From Hoeflea sp038900095 (lineage in GTDB: Bacteria; Pseudomonadota; Alphaproteobacteria; Rhizobiales; Rhizobiaceae): a stretch of DNA of 64,000 nt. Positions within the stretch are counted from its first letter, which is position 1. Each line of letters begins with the position of its first letter. The notes beneath the pieces are model-generated. The model saw only the letters and a list, made by a program, of their open reading frames with translations, was not told the origin of the DNA and ran no database searches. Shown here one piece after another: positions 1-9,238 of the stretch. The stretch covers positions 434,001 to 498,000 of the forward strand of contig NZ_JBBMQQ010000004.1 of assembly GCF_038900095.1 (NCBI RefSeq), given 5' to 3'. Position numbers and translations under genes: made by a program.

Positions 1-519
1 CTTGACCCTCCCGGTCATGATCTTGCCGTTGATATTGCGGGTAATGTCGACATTGCGCTGGTTGGCCCGCGAGGAGAAACCGCCGGCAATGGCAATTGCG
101 TTCTGCACGGTCATGCCCGCGACATAGGAATACTGGCCGGCCTGGCCGACTTCGCCCATGATGAAGAAGGATCTGTACCGGTCGATCTCGATCGAAACGT
201 CGGGATCGCGCAGGTAGCCCTGCCTCAGGCTCGCTGCGATGCTGCCTTCGAGTTCCTGCAAGGTGCGTCCGCGCGCCGGCACTGCGCCGATCAGCGGGAA
301 GGCGATGTATCCCGACTGGTCGATGGTGTAGGTGCCGGTCAAGCCGGTCTGTTCGAACACGGTCACCCGCAGCCGGTCGCCGGCATCAAGCCGGTAGGGC
401 TGCATCACGGCTTCATGGAATGCCCGCGGCGCCGGCTGGTAGCCGGAACACCCCGCCATTATGACCGCGGTCATAATGGCCGCCAGAAGATGTGTCACTT
501 TGGACTTGGCGGGTTTCAT
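1..519 (-). CDS. Polysaccharide export outer-membrane lipoprotein (Wza/BexD-like), 3' part missing
   Basis: The reading frame runs from an ATG at 519 off the left edge, giving 173 residues. The N-terminus is basic, then hydrophobic, and ends in a lipobox (V-I-M-A-G-C, Cys about residue 24), so it should be a lipoprotein. Residues about 35-115 match the Poly_export domain (LDAGDRLRV, GYIAFPLIGAVPARG, YLRDPDVSIEI), and the start of an SLBB domain follows (AGQYSYVAGMTVQNAIAIAGGF). Known members form the outer-membrane channel for capsule or exopolysaccharide and work with Wzc-type co-polymerases. Such a gene lies divergently at 766, which supports the call. The SLBB part and C-terminal helix are outside the window. 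Confidence 0.9.
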   Translation of the reverse strand, partial: MKPAKSKVTHLLAAIMTAVIMAGCSGYQPAPRAFHEAVMQPYRLDAGDRLRVTVFEQTGLTGTYTIDQSGYIAFPLIGAVPARGRTLQELEGSIAASLRQGYLRDPDVSIEIDRYRSFFIMGEVGQAGQYSYVAGMTVQNAIAIAGGFSSRANQRNVDITRNINGKIMTGRVK

Positions 520-765
520 GCTTTTACGTGCTCCACGCGAAACGTGCAAAATTGGAAACCCGTTATCGATCCATTAGGGTTAACGGCTGGTAAAACTCCG
601 AAGATTTTTGGATCCAGCCCGTCGGCAACCGCTTCCGGCAGCTGTGATCACACGCCAGACGGGAAGGGGGCGTCAAAGGTAAAGGAACTCTGACTTTGCC
701 TTTAACCCTTGCGTTACCATGTTCCTTTACGCTTGCGGCTCAGTACAAGTACGGAGTAGCTGCGT

Positions 766-2895
766 ATGTCTGTTTCACCGATGACACAACCTGATGTGGA
801 TATTGACCTTGGCCGCCTGGTAGCGGCGGTCTGGGAAAAGAGAGCGCTTGTGGCGGGGCTGACCGCTGCGGCCGCAGGGTTGGCTTTCATCGTTACCGGC
901 ATGCTCAATCCGCTCTACAAGTCGGAAACACGGCTTCTGATCGAAACCCGCGAGCCGGTCTATTCAAGCGATCAGAACCAGCAGGCATCAGACGTCACGT
1001 TCGATGACCGCGCAGTCACCAGCCAGGTCGAGATTCTCCGTTCGACAGATCTGGTCAAGCAGGTGGCGCGCACGCTCGACCTGTCCTCACGCGAGGAATT
1101 CGATCCCGCCGCCAATCCCTCGGCCATCGGCGATCTGCTCATCATGCTCGGGCTGAAGAAGAACCCGCTCGATGTTCCCGCCGAGGAACGCATCCTCAAG
1201 GAATTTTACAAGAAGCTCGACGTTTATGCCGTGCCGGAATCGCGGGTTATCGGCATCGAGTTCTCGTCCGAAGACGCCGCACTTGCCGCAGCCGTCCCCA
1301 ATGCGCTTGTCGACGCCTACCTGGCATTCCAGTCGGGCGCAAAGCTTGAAAACAATACCGACGCCAGTGCCTGGCTTGAACCGGAAATTGCCAAGCTGCG
1401 CGAGAAGGTTCGTGAATCCGAAAGCAAGGTCGCAGAATACCGTGCCCGCACCGGCCTCCTGCTTGTCAATCAGCAGGACACCATTGCTGCCAAGCAACTC
1501 TCTGATATTTCGACTGAATTGAGCCGCGTCAGGGCCGAGCGGGCAGATTCCGAAGCCCGTGCGCAATCTGTGCGCAGTGCGCTCAAGAACGGCCAGGCCG
1601 TCGATGCTGTGTCGGATGTGCTGGATTCCCCGGTCATTCAGCGGCTGCGCGAAAGCGAAGGCAATGTCCGGGCGCAACTCGCCGATCTGTCGACGACGCT
1701 TCTGGAGGCGCATCCGCGCATGAAGGGACTGCGCGCGCAGCTGGCTGATATCGAACAGCAGATCCTCGGAGAAATCCGCAAGGTACTTTCCAGCCTCGAA
1801 AGCAATGCCAAGGTGGCGCGCATTCGCGAAGAGGAACTGACGGCCCAGCTCAACGCCTTGAAAGCCGGATCGGCCCGCGAGGGCGAGGAGGCCGTTGAAC
1901 TGCGCTCGCTCGAACGCGAAGCTGCAGCACAGAGAGAACTGCTGGAAACCTACCTGAGCCGCTACCGCGAGGCAGCGTCGCGCACCGAGCCCAAGGCCCT
2001 GCCTGCCGATGCCCGGGTGATTTCGCGCGCAGTGCCGGCTTCCGAAGCCTATTTCCCGAAAACCGGACCGATCATCATTGTCTCGGCGCTTGCGGCATTT
2101 CTGCTGTCTTCCATCGGCGTGATGCTGGGGGAACTGTTCTCCGGCCGCGCCTTGCGGCCATCATCCGGGCTGGTGCGGGTTGCGCCCGACGATCAGCTGC
2201 CGGTCGCAGGCAATGCGACAGGGCAGGTCGCACCGGTCGTGGCTGCGGCACAGCCGTCCGCGGACATCGCGGGACCATTGCCGCACATCTCCAATGATGC
2301 CGATGATTTCAGTGTCGAGGCGGTTGCCGAACAGCTGGTTACCGACGTGACCCCTGTGGCGGTCTGCGTCTCTCCCGAGGGCGACGAAGGCTCCGCTGCA
2401 GCCGTCATGCTTGCCCGCACGGTCGCCGGCGACGGTCTGAAAACCCTGCTGATCGATCTGACCGGGTCTGCGTGCCCGACCGAACTGATGGCCGAATCCG
2501 TGCGTCTTCCGGGCCTGACGGATCTGATGTGCGGCGAAATCAGCATTGCCGACTCGATCCATCCCGACCGGTTGTCATCGTCCCACATCATTCCGCGCGG
2601 CAACGCCAATGCAAGACGCGCCATGCGTGCCATCGACCGTTTGCCGATGATCATCGATGCGCTGACGGAAGCCTATGACCTGGTCATTGTTGAATGCGGC
2701 GCTGCCGACGCGGCCTCTATAGCCAGGGTCGCCCGTGCCGAACGTGGAGAGATCGTGCTCTCGATCTTGCGCTCCGGTGAAGCCGAAGTCGCCCGAATGC
2801 TGGCGGAATTCAATGCACAGGGCTTTGAGGATGTGTTGCTGATGACACCGGGTCAGCCGGTCAGCCCGCTCGGAAATCGCAGCACTGCTGCCTGA
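766..2895 (+). CDS. Wzz/Wzc-like polysaccharide co-polymerase with degenerate ATPase domain
   Basis: A 709-residue inner-membrane protein expected to control chain length and export of an exopolysaccharide. An ACGGAG ribosome-binding site sits 9 bases before the ATG. The Wzz domain begins at the N-terminus (DIDLGRLVAAVWEKR) with a first membrane segment near residues 26-47. Long charged coiled-coil stretches fill about 190-400, and a second membrane segment lies at about 433-455 after the GNVR-type region. Residues about 528-700 have the fold pattern of a BY-kinase/CpsD ATPase (LLIDLTG, then AYDLVIVE). The P-loop, however, reads GDEGSAAA where GKS/T is expected, so the Walker A lysine is absent. 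There is also no C-terminal tyrosine cluster. Its partner is probably the divergent Wza-like gene. Confidence 0.88.
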   Translation: MSVSPMTQPDVDIDLGRLVAAVWEKRALVAGLTAAAAGLAFIVTGMLNPLYKSETRLLIETREPVYSSDQNQQASDVTFDDRAVTSQVEILRSTDLVKQVARTLDLSSREEFDPAANPSAIGDLLIMLGLKKNPLDVPAEERILKEFYKKLDVYAVPESRVIGIEFSSEDAALAAAVPNALVDAYLAFQSGAKLENNTDASAWLEPEIAKLREKVRESESKVAEYRARTGLLLVNQQDTIAAKQLSDISTELSRVRAERADSEARAQSVRSALKNGQAVDAVSDVLDSPVIQRLRESEGNVRAQLADLSTTLLEAHPRMKGLRAQLADIEQQILGEIRKVLSSLESNAKVARIREEELTAQLNALKAGSAREGEEAVELRSLEREAAAQRELLETYLSRYREAASRTEPKALPADARVISRAVPASEAYFPKTGPIIIVSALAAFLLSSIGVMLGELFSGRALRPSSGLVRVAPDDQLPVAGNATGQVAPVVAAAQPSADIAGPLPHISNDADDFSVEAVAEQLVTDVTPVAVCVSPEGDEGSAAAVMLARTVAGDGLKTLLIDLTGSACPTELMAESVRLPGLTDLMCGEISIADSIHPDRLSSSHIIPRGNANARRAMRAIDRLPMIIDALTEAYDLVIVECGAADAASIARVARAERGEIVLSILRSGEAEVARMLAEFNAQGFEDVLLMTPGQPVSPLGNRSTAA

Positions 2896-2932
2896 ACAGG
2901 AAACGGATTCGGTTGATCGCGGCTTGACGCGG

Positions 2933-4159
2933 TCAGTCAGCTTCCTGTGCCGGCTTTGATTTGTGCACCATCAGGCTGCGCACCCGGGCCGCAATCTTGT
3001 GCAGCATCGGTGACGTCTTGATCTGCCGTTTCAGCCGGATCATGCCGACGATCAAGGGAGCGGCCAGGCGTCCCTTGAAATTGAGCGGTACGTAGCAATC
3101 CACCAGTTCTGTGCGTTGCGGACACCACGAGCGCTTGTAGAGCTGGTCGCCGACACCGAAATCGAAAACCTGGTGGCCAGCCGCAGAGGCGCGTTCGATC
3201 ATCCGGTAGAACAGCAGTTCTCCGGCGCTCACATCGGCAGCCACGTCTTCATCGATCGAGCCGAATTGGCAGGTGACGTGACGATCCTTGGTGGTCAGTC
3301 CGGCCACCGAGATGATCCGGCCTGCATGGTCGCCGCCGGCAAGCTCGATGCCGTGAAGTTCGAGCGCCGGACTGCAGTTCGTGTCACGCGTCGTGGCAAG
3401 CTGGCGCAGGAAGGCTTGTATGCCCGGATCGGCAAACACGTTTGGAAGCCCTTGGGCTGTCAGCCGCACGGATTTCTGCTGAAGGAATGTGTCGAGCAAC
3501 CGCAATGCCTCGGCGTCGGTGTCACCGGTGATGTGCTTGTACCCACCCATGGCCTCAAGCCGCCGCTCGGAGACGCGATACTTCTTGCGGCGGCGCTTGC
3601 CATTGATTTGGGCCAGCACCGTGTTGAAGTCTTCAAACAATGGCAGCTGGAAGCTCGGGTTCTGATGGAATACCCGCGGCAGCCTGGAAAAGGGTACGCG
3701 GGCAGCCGCGTCCGGCGTCATCTTGTCAAACAGCACGATGTCAGCCGATAGCCCGCCGCGGGACAGTGCTGCGGCCAGCTGAGCTGCAGAAACCGGTTCG
3801 ATGCGGTTTGATTTCCCGGTGTCGATCAGCCCGGTGTTTTCATTGGAGTAGGCGGTTCCGGCGAAGCGGGCGATTTTCAGCCCGCCCATCCGTTCGATTT
3901 CGAGTGGCAGGATAGCAAACGGTGCGCCGTCCTGCTCCAGTGTGACGATTGAGAGGTCTTTGCCGGTTCCCTGGGCCCAGGCTTCGACCCAGGCGCGGCT
4001 TTGATGGAACGCAACCGCCGGGTCGGCTTCCAGATCCTGCCAAAGGGCAAGCACTGCGCCGGGGTGCGACGTCACCTTTGCCGCAAGCTGGTGGGCAAGT
4101 GGACGGGCGCGGTTTGCAGCTGTGCCCAGCGGCGTGGTTAGGTTCTGTGCATTCGCCAT
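2933..4159 (-). CDS. CelD/BcsL-type GNAT-fold acyltransferase (Acetyltransf_6)
   Basis: About 408 residues from the ATG at 4159, chosen because GAGAG lies 10 bases upstream. An in-frame ATG at 4201 has no visible ribosome-binding site. The protein resembles the CelD/BcsL family, which has two GNAT-like halves. The C-terminal half carries the family signature (LDTFLQQKSVRLTAQG, GELLFYRMIERASAAGHQVFDFGVGDQLYKRSW). Members are cytoplasmic acyltransferases linked to cellulose or exopolysaccharide decoration, and the position beside Wza- and Wzc-like genes fits that. The substrate is unknown. Confidence 0.8.
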   Translation of the reverse strand: MANAQNLTTPLGTAANRARPLAHQLAAKVTSHPGAVLALWQDLEADPAVAFHQSRAWVEAWAQGTGKDLSIVTLEQDGAPFAILPLEIERMGGLKIARFAGTAYSNENTGLIDTGKSNRIEPVSAAQLAAALSRGGLSADIVLFDKMTPDAAARVPFSRLPRVFHQNPSFQLPLFEDFNTVLAQINGKRRRKKYRVSERRLEAMGGYKHITGDTDAEALRLLDTFLQQKSVRLTAQGLPNVFADPGIQAFLRQLATTRDTNCSPALELHGIELAGGDHAGRIISVAGLTTKDRHVTCQFGSIDEDVAADVSAGELLFYRMIERASAAGHQVFDFGVGDQLYKRSWCPQRTELVDCYVPLNFKGRLAAPLIVGMIRLKRQIKTSPMLHKIAARVRSLMVHKSKPAQEAD

Positions 4160-4270
4160 GATGTCAACGCTCTCGCAATTCCATGCTTCTTGCGGGAGCA
4201 TGGCGCGGAGTATCGAAAATCGGGTAAATATCGCCGCATTGGCAGCGAAAAGCGTAACTGAAGGCTAATA

Positions 4271-4284
4271 TGGCGTTAACGCCA
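4271..4284. repeat. 14-bp perfect palindrome
   Basis: TGGCGTTAACGCCA reads the same on both strands. It lies between the 3' end of the DUF2842 gene (4314) and the 5' end of the acyltransferase gene (4159), i.e. in the likely promoter region of the latter. It could be an operator, or simply the top of a short hairpin. No regulator is identified. Confidence 0.35.
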
Positions 4285-4313
4285 AGCGGTGCCTGTGCAA
4301 CCGCAGCTGTGCG

Positions 4314-4532
4314 TCAGGCCTGCTTGTTCTTCGGCGGACGTTCCATCCAGCGGATCACGAACATCGCAGGCACCACCCAGAGTACGCCGGTGAACAGGAA
4401 ATAAAGCAGGTGCACGTACCAGGCCGATTCCGCCAGCCGGTAAGTGGCGATCGTTGTGGCAACAAGCGCGTAAAGCACCACAAGCGCGACGATGATCACG
4501 GTTCCGATGAGTTTCTTGAGGCGGACGGGCAT
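4314..4532 (-). CDS. DUF2842 small membrane protein
   Basis: 72 residues, basic at both ends (MPVRLKKLIG at the start, ERPPKNKQA at the end), with two hydrophobic segments at about 8-28 and 40-60. The pattern matches the short alphaproteobacterial DUF2842 family, often found next to heme A synthase. No function is established for the family. It is transcribed divergently from ctaA. Confidence 0.8.
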   Translation of the reverse strand: MPVRLKKLIGTVIIVALVVLYALVATTIATYRLAESAWYVHLLYFLFTGVLWVVPAMFVIRWMERPPKNKQA

Positions 4533-4720
4533 GGGGCAGGCCTTGTGACTGTGTACGTTTCAGCTGGTACAGGAACCGACATAGCGGCTTTGAAACTGAG
4601 TGCAAGGAAAAGCAGGTGGCCGGTCAGTGCCGCGACGGCATGCCGCAAAGCCATAACCCTTGCCTTGCACCAAGCTGTGGTGCACATGTCCGCCTTGTTG
4701 TTCAAAGGAAGAAATCGGAC

Positions 4721-5857
4721 ATGACTGCCAGTATCGCCGCTCCGCAAGTTGAAAACCAGGAGACACCGTCGCCGGATGCAAATCCGGTGATTGCCGAGCA
4801 GCAGCGCATCCGGCGCAACCGGACGGCGCAGCGCATCTGGCTCTTCATCGTGCTGGTCGCCATTTTCGCACTGGTGCTGGTCGGCGGCGCCACGCGGCTG
4901 ACTGATTCCGGCCTGTCGATCACCGAGTGGAAACCGATTCACGGCGTTATTCCGCCGATGAGCGAAGCGGATTGGCAGGAAGAACTCGAACTCTACCGCC
5001 AGATCCCCGAGTACCAGCTGATCAACAAGGGCATGAGTCTCGACGAGTTCAAGACCATCTACTGGTGGGAATGGGCGCACCGGCTGCTGGCCCGCGGCGT
5101 AGGCGTGCTGTTTGGCGTGCCGTTCCTGTTTTTCCTTGCGACCGGGCGCGTTGAAAAGCGCTTGCGCTGGCCTCTGTTCGGGCTTCTGGTCCTGGGCGGG
5201 CTGCAAGGTGCTGTCGGTTGGTGGATGGTCGCCTCCGGTCTTGTCGACCGGGTTGACGTCAGCCAGTACCGGCTGGCAACGCACCTCACGCTTGCCTGCC
5301 TGATTTTCGCGGCGATTGTCTGGGTGATGCGCGGGCTGGCCCGTCATTCCGCTGATCCGGTTCCAAGCATCGGGCTGCAGCGCGGGGCAGGGGCTCTGGC
5401 AGGACTCGTGCTGGTACAGATCTATCTTGGCGGGCTGGTCGCCGGTCTTGACGCCGGGCTGGCTTCCAGCACCTGGCCGCTGATGAACGGTGCGCTGGTG
5501 CCCGAAGGACTTCTGGAAATCACGCCGGCATGGCGCAATTTCTTTGAAAACGAACTCACCGTGCAATTCGTCCACCGACTCGGCGGCTATCTGCTTTTTG
5601 CCCTCGCATTGTGGCACATGGTGGCGTCGATCCGGCGCGGCCGGGGTTCCACCCATTGCCGCCGCGCGGTGGTGCTGTTCGGCATGATCACCATTCAGGC
5701 GCTGATCGGGATCGTGGTCATCCTCACCCAGGTGCCGGTTGGCTGGGCCTTGCTGCACCAGGGCTGGGCTGTTCTCGTTCTCGGATTTGCCGTCGCCCAC
5801 TGGCGCGGTTTCCACGGCGCGTACCCTTTCGAGACCGCCGTGGAAGTCAGGACCTGA
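4721..5857 (+). CDS. ctaA: Heme A synthase (COX15/CtaA)
   Basis: 378 residues. The start at 4721 is chosen because AAAGGAAG lies 9 bases upstream and the preceding in-frame codons look non-coding. The enzyme oxidises the C8 methyl of heme O to give heme A for aa3-type cytochrome oxidase. Hallmarks are the first membrane helix ending in VLVGGATRLTDSGLSITEWKP, the heme-binding EWAHRLLARGVG near residue 114, a second histidine region (LTVQFVHRLGGYLLF), and eight hydrophobic segments in total. This is the long type found in alphaproteobacteria and mitochondria. It ends 6 bases before the convergent argC. Confidence 0.95.
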   Translation: MTASIAAPQVENQETPSPDANPVIAEQQRIRRNRTAQRIWLFIVLVAIFALVLVGGATRLTDSGLSITEWKPIHGVIPPMSEADWQEELELYRQIPEYQLINKGMSLDEFKTIYWWEWAHRLLARGVGVLFGVPFLFFLATGRVEKRLRWPLFGLLVLGGLQGAVGWWMVASGLVDRVDVSQYRLATHLTLACLIFAAIVWVMRGLARHSADPVPSIGLQRGAGALAGLVLVQIYLGGLVAGLDAGLASSTWPLMNGALVPEGLLEITPAWRNFFENELTVQFVHRLGGYLLFALALWHMVASIRRGRGSTHCRRAVVLFGMITIQALIGIVVILTQVPVGWALLHQGWAVLVLGFAVAHWRGFHGAYPFETAVEVRT

Positions 5858-5863
5858 GCAGGC

Positions 5864-6793
5864 TCAGGCGCCGATCATCAGATCGAGGTTCTGCACCGCG
5901 GCGCCCGAAGCGCCCTTGCCGAGATTGTCGAGCGACGCCACCAGGTTGACCTGGCCCGCACCCTCTGTGCCGCAGACATAGAGCTTCATGCCGTTGGTCC
6001 CGACCAGCTCTTCCGGGTCAAGCCGCGCCAGAGCGGCACTCTCCGCCAGCGGCACGACGCTGACAACGCCGCCCTGCGCATAGTGCTTTTCCAGCACAGA
6101 GTGGACATCCGCCATCGACGGATTGCCGGTCATCAGGTCGAGATGCAACGGTACATTGACCAGCATGCCCTGGGCGAAACGGCCCACGGCTGGCGTGAAG
6201 ACCGGCCGCCGCGCAATCCCGGTATGGGCAATGATTTCCGGCACATGCTTGTGCGCCAGCGTCAGCGCATAGGCAAAATAGGCGGCCGTGACCGCATCGT
6301 CGTGGCCCGCATCGTCCATCTGCGCGATCAGCTGCTTGCCGCCGCCGGTATAGCCCGACACCGCATTGATGGTGACCGGATAGTCGGCAGGCAGAAGCCC
6401 CGCAGCCACCAATGGCGCGATCAGCGCGATGGCGCCGGTCGAATAGCAGCCGGGGTTGGAGACGAACTGTGCGCCTGCAATGCGTGCAGCCTGTCCGGGG
6501 GACAGTTCGGCAAAGCCGAAAGTCCAGTCGGGATTGGTCCGGTGCGCGGTCGAGGCGTCGATGAACCGTGTTCCCGCATCTGCCGCCAGCGCCACAGCTT
6601 CCCGCGCCGCGTCGTCGGGAAGGCACAGAATGGCGATGTCGGCCTCGCGCAGGAACTTTGTCCGCACATCCGCATCCCGCCGCTGTTCGGCCGGCATCGA
6701 CATCAGTTCGATATCGGTCCGGTCCTGCAGCCGCGATACGATCTGCAGGCCGGTTGTTCCGTGTTCGCCGTCAATAAAGATCTTGGGAGCCAT
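5864..6793 (-). CDS. argC: N-acetyl-gamma-glutamyl-phosphate reductase, type 2
   Basis: 309 residues from the ATG at 6793, which has GGAG 7 bases upstream. An ATG seven codons earlier lacks a site. The enzyme catalyses the NADPH-dependent third step of arginine biosynthesis in the cytoplasm. The N-terminal nucleotide-binding motif is degenerate but typical of the short type 2 enzymes (FIDGEHGTTGLQI). The catalytic cysteine is in SNPGCYSTGAIAL near residue 115, and the conserved histidine segment HKHVPEI lies near 182. It is followed upstream by speB on the same strand, the usual rhizobial order. Confidence 0.95.
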   Translation of the reverse strand: MAPKIFIDGEHGTTGLQIVSRLQDRTDIELMSMPAEQRRDADVRTKFLREADIAILCLPDDAAREAVALAADAGTRFIDASTAHRTNPDWTFGFAELSPGQAARIAGAQFVSNPGCYSTGAIALIAPLVAAGLLPADYPVTINAVSGYTGGGKQLIAQMDDAGHDDAVTAAYFAYALTLAHKHVPEIIAHTGIARRPVFTPAVGRFAQGMLVNVPLHLDLMTGNPSMADVHSVLEKHYAQGGVVSVVPLAESAALARLDPEELVGTNGMKLYVCGTEGAGQVNLVASLDNLGKGASGAAVQNLDLMIGA

Positions 6794-6880
6794 CGGGCTT
6801 CTCCGTTCATGCATATAATTCAGGGACTTGCGCAGCGCTTCGGCGTCAGGCGCGAAGCGGCGTTGAGGGCTTGCGAGACG

Positions 6881-7831
6881 TTATCGTCGCGAGCGGCGTT
6901 CTGCGAGCAGTCCGAGATAATGCATGGCGACAGAGGCTCCGGCTATCGCGGTTATGTCCGCGTGGTCATAGGCTGGAGCAACCTCTACAATATCGGCGCC
7001 CCTGATATCAAGCCCCCCGAGTTTCTGCAGTACAGACAGCATCCGGGCGCTGGACGGGCCGCCGGCCACCGGTGTTCCGGTTCCCGGTGCGAAGGCCGGA
7101 TCGAGGCAGTCGATGTCGAAGGTGATGTAACAGGCCGCATCGCCGACATGGTCGAGAATGGTTCCGGCGATCTGGGCGGCAGACATATCCTCGATCTCGT
7201 GGCCGTAGAGGATGCGGATGCCGCAATCCTCCGGTGCATGGGTGCGGATGCCAACCTGGATGGAGCGGGTCGGGTCAATCACCCCGTCACGCACGGCGCG
7301 GCCGACAAAGGAGCCGTGGTCGATCCGTTTGCCGTCGTCGAACCAGGTGTCCTGATGTGCGTCGAACTGCACCAGCGCCAACGGACCATGCTTTGCGGCG
7401 TGCGATTTCAACAGCGGCCAGGTGACGAAATGATCGCCGCCCATGCTCATCAGGAATGCGCCAGATGCCAGGATCTTGCCTGCCTCGCGCTCGATGGTCG
7501 CCGGTGTCTTCTGGTGGTTGCCGTAGTCGAGCAGGCAATCGCCGTAGTCGATCACCGCCATCGCCTCGAACAGGTCACGATCGAACGGGTATTGCGGATC
7601 ATTGTCCATGATCGCCGATGCCCGCCGGATTGCCTGTGGGCCAAAACGGGCGCCTGGCCGGTTCGACACCGCGGCATCGAACGGAATGCCCCAGACCACC
7701 GCGTCCGCTCCCTTGAGCGTTTTGGTGTATTTGCGCCGCATGAACGACAGCGCCCCGGCATAGGTCGGATCGCTTGCCGCCGAGGTCAGCGAACGGGCGG
7801 TAAAGGCGTGGTCGATGGATTTGTTGGCCAT
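6881..7831 (-). CDS. speB: Agmatinase / ureohydrolase family
   Basis: 316 residues from ATG 7831. A TTG at 7858 with AGGA upstream is a possible longer start. The family hydrolyses a guanidino group to urea with a dimanganese centre, and the rhizobial homologues are annotated as agmatinase (agmatine to putrescine). The metal-ligand motifs are all present: GGDHFVTW (about 131), FDAHQDTW (about 157) and DIDCLDPAFAPGTGTP (about 241). Related guanidinobutyrase or guanidinopropionase activity cannot be excluded from sequence. It lies about 90 bases upstream of argC on the same strand. Confidence 0.9.
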   Translation of the reverse strand: MANKSIDHAFTARSLTSAASDPTYAGALSFMRRKYTKTLKGADAVVWGIPFDAAVSNRPGARFGPQAIRRASAIMDNDPQYPFDRDLFEAMAVIDYGDCLLDYGNHQKTPATIEREAGKILASGAFLMSMGGDHFVTWPLLKSHAAKHGPLALVQFDAHQDTWFDDGKRIDHGSFVGRAVRDGVIDPTRSIQVGIRTHAPEDCGIRILYGHEIEDMSAAQIAGTILDHVGDAACYITFDIDCLDPAFAPGTGTPVAGGPSSARMLSVLQKLGGLDIRGADIVEVAPAYDHADITAIAGASVAMHYLGLLAERRSRR

Positions 7832-8024
7832 GGTCGGGTCCCGGACGCGAGTGATCAATGCAGTTCCTGTCTAGTCCATTCAGCCGTCATGATAAAGCCA
7901 TGCCGAAGCGTCCCGGTTGCCCAAGCCGCCGTCACAATTGACTGGATTTAGGGTTTGAGAAGCTTTGTCGGTTAACGATGGCTGCCCAGTACAGGGAATG
8001 GAAGCCAGGAGACGGAAAACAGCA

Positions 8025-9122
8025 ATGAGCGCAGACCGGTCTTCATCCGTCTCGTCGGAGACGCTGTATTCCGTGCAATATCTGCGTGCGGCAGCGGCAC
8101 TGGCTGTTGTCTATTACCACATTTCAACGCTGTCCCAGCAGACCTGGGGGCTGGATCCCGAACGCATCGACCATGTCGGCGCCGCCGGCGTGGACCTGTT
8201 TTTCGTCATGTCCGGATTTGTCATGGCGATGATCGTGGCCCGGCCCGGGACCTTCGACGGCCGCGAATTCTGGATCCGCCGCATCGCGCGGGTGGTCCCG
8301 GCCTATTGGGTGATCACGCTGGCGGTCTTCGCGCTGGCCTCGTTCAAGCCCAGCCTGTTCAATTCGACGACGGCAGATATTTTCACGCTGCTGACTTCCC
8401 TGTCCTTCGTCGCCCTCGACCACGGCGATGGCAGCACCGGCCCATTGCTGGTGGTCGGCTGGACCTTGAATTACGAGATGTTCTTCTATGCGATCGTGGC
8501 GCTGACGGCTGGCCTGTTTGCCGACCGCAAGCTGATCGGGACATCTGTGGTCATCATCTGTCTCGTTGCTGCCGGCGTATGGCTACAGCCGGCCATCCCG
8601 ACGATGAATTTTTACACCGATCCGATCCTGCTCGAGTTCATCTTCGGCATTCTGGTCTATCGGGCATGGAGCCAGACCGGTCACGGCCGACCCGGGCTGA
8701 CGAAGCTGGCGGTCTTTGCCACCGGAGCCGTGCTGCTGATCCTGCAATGGGAACGGCCGGTGGGTGATCTCAGGGTGCTGTTCTGGGGCATACCGTCTGC
8801 CGCCGTGTTGTATGGCGGGCTCGGCGTTCTCAATTTCCGCAGCACGCTGCTCGCGCGCCTGGGCGACTGGTCCTATGCGCTCTATCTCACCCATGTCTTC
8901 GTGATCACTCTCTATATCAAGCACGTCATCTCGGCGGTGACGACGGTGGAGCTGCCTTGGCCTGTGCATTATCTGATCATGACCGTCATCGCGGTTCTGG
9001 GCGCTGCGGCCTACTATATGATCATCGAAACACCGCTGTCGCGCTGGACCCTGCGCAAGTTGCGGCGGAAGCCATCGTCTGGAGTTGCGCCAGCCGCGGC
9101 GGTCACCGGTCCGGCTGAATAG
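8025..9122 (+). CDS. Acyltransferase 3 family membrane protein (OafA/YrhL-like)
   Basis: 365 residues. The start at 8025 (MSADRSS) is preferred because AGGAG precedes it, although the spacing is somewhat long. Earlier in-frame TTG/ATG codons are weaker. The protein has about ten hydrophobic segments and the family opening motif (LRAAAALAVVYYHIS) with the catalytic-type histidine, followed by GVDLFFVMSGFVMAMI and RRIARVVPAYW. Family members transfer acetyl or other acyl groups to surface sugars. It sits between speB and rpsI, where rhizobial neighbourhoods usually have no such gene, so it may be an insertion into the conserved block. Confidence 0.88.
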   Translation: MSADRSSSVSSETLYSVQYLRAAAALAVVYYHISTLSQQTWGLDPERIDHVGAAGVDLFFVMSGFVMAMIVARPGTFDGREFWIRRIARVVPAYWVITLAVFALASFKPSLFNSTTADIFTLLTSLSFVALDHGDGSTGPLLVVGWTLNYEMFFYAIVALTAGLFADRKLIGTSVVIICLVAAGVWLQPAIPTMNFYTDPILLEFIFGILVYRAWSQTGHGRPGLTKLAVFATGAVLLILQWERPVGDLRVLFWGIPSAAVLYGGLGVLNFRSTLLARLGDWSYALYLTHVFVITLYIKHVISAVTTVELPWPVHYLIMTVIAVLGAAAYYMIIETPLSRWTLRKLRRKPSSGVAPAAAVTGPAE

Positions 9123-9181
9123 GCACCCCGCATCGGCAGGGGTCTCGTGGTTCCTGTAGGGCTGCTCCCGTCATAACGCAC

Positions 9182-9208
9182 AAAAAAAGACGGGGCCGAA
9201 GCCCCGTC
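9182..9208 (-). terminator. Rho-independent terminator of rplM-rpsI
   Basis: On the minus strand an 8-bp stem GACGGGGC/GCCCCGTC closes a 4-base loop and is followed by seven T residues. It starts about 30 bases after the rpsI stop codon, as expected for the operon end. Confidence 0.85.
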
Positions 9209-9238
9209 CAGAATGCTTTCCAATGTTGCTCCTGCGAA

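Noticed and set aside
6083..7951. 622-codon open frame antisense to argC and speB
   Set aside because: It spans two clearly identified genes and their gap, and its product has no known motif.
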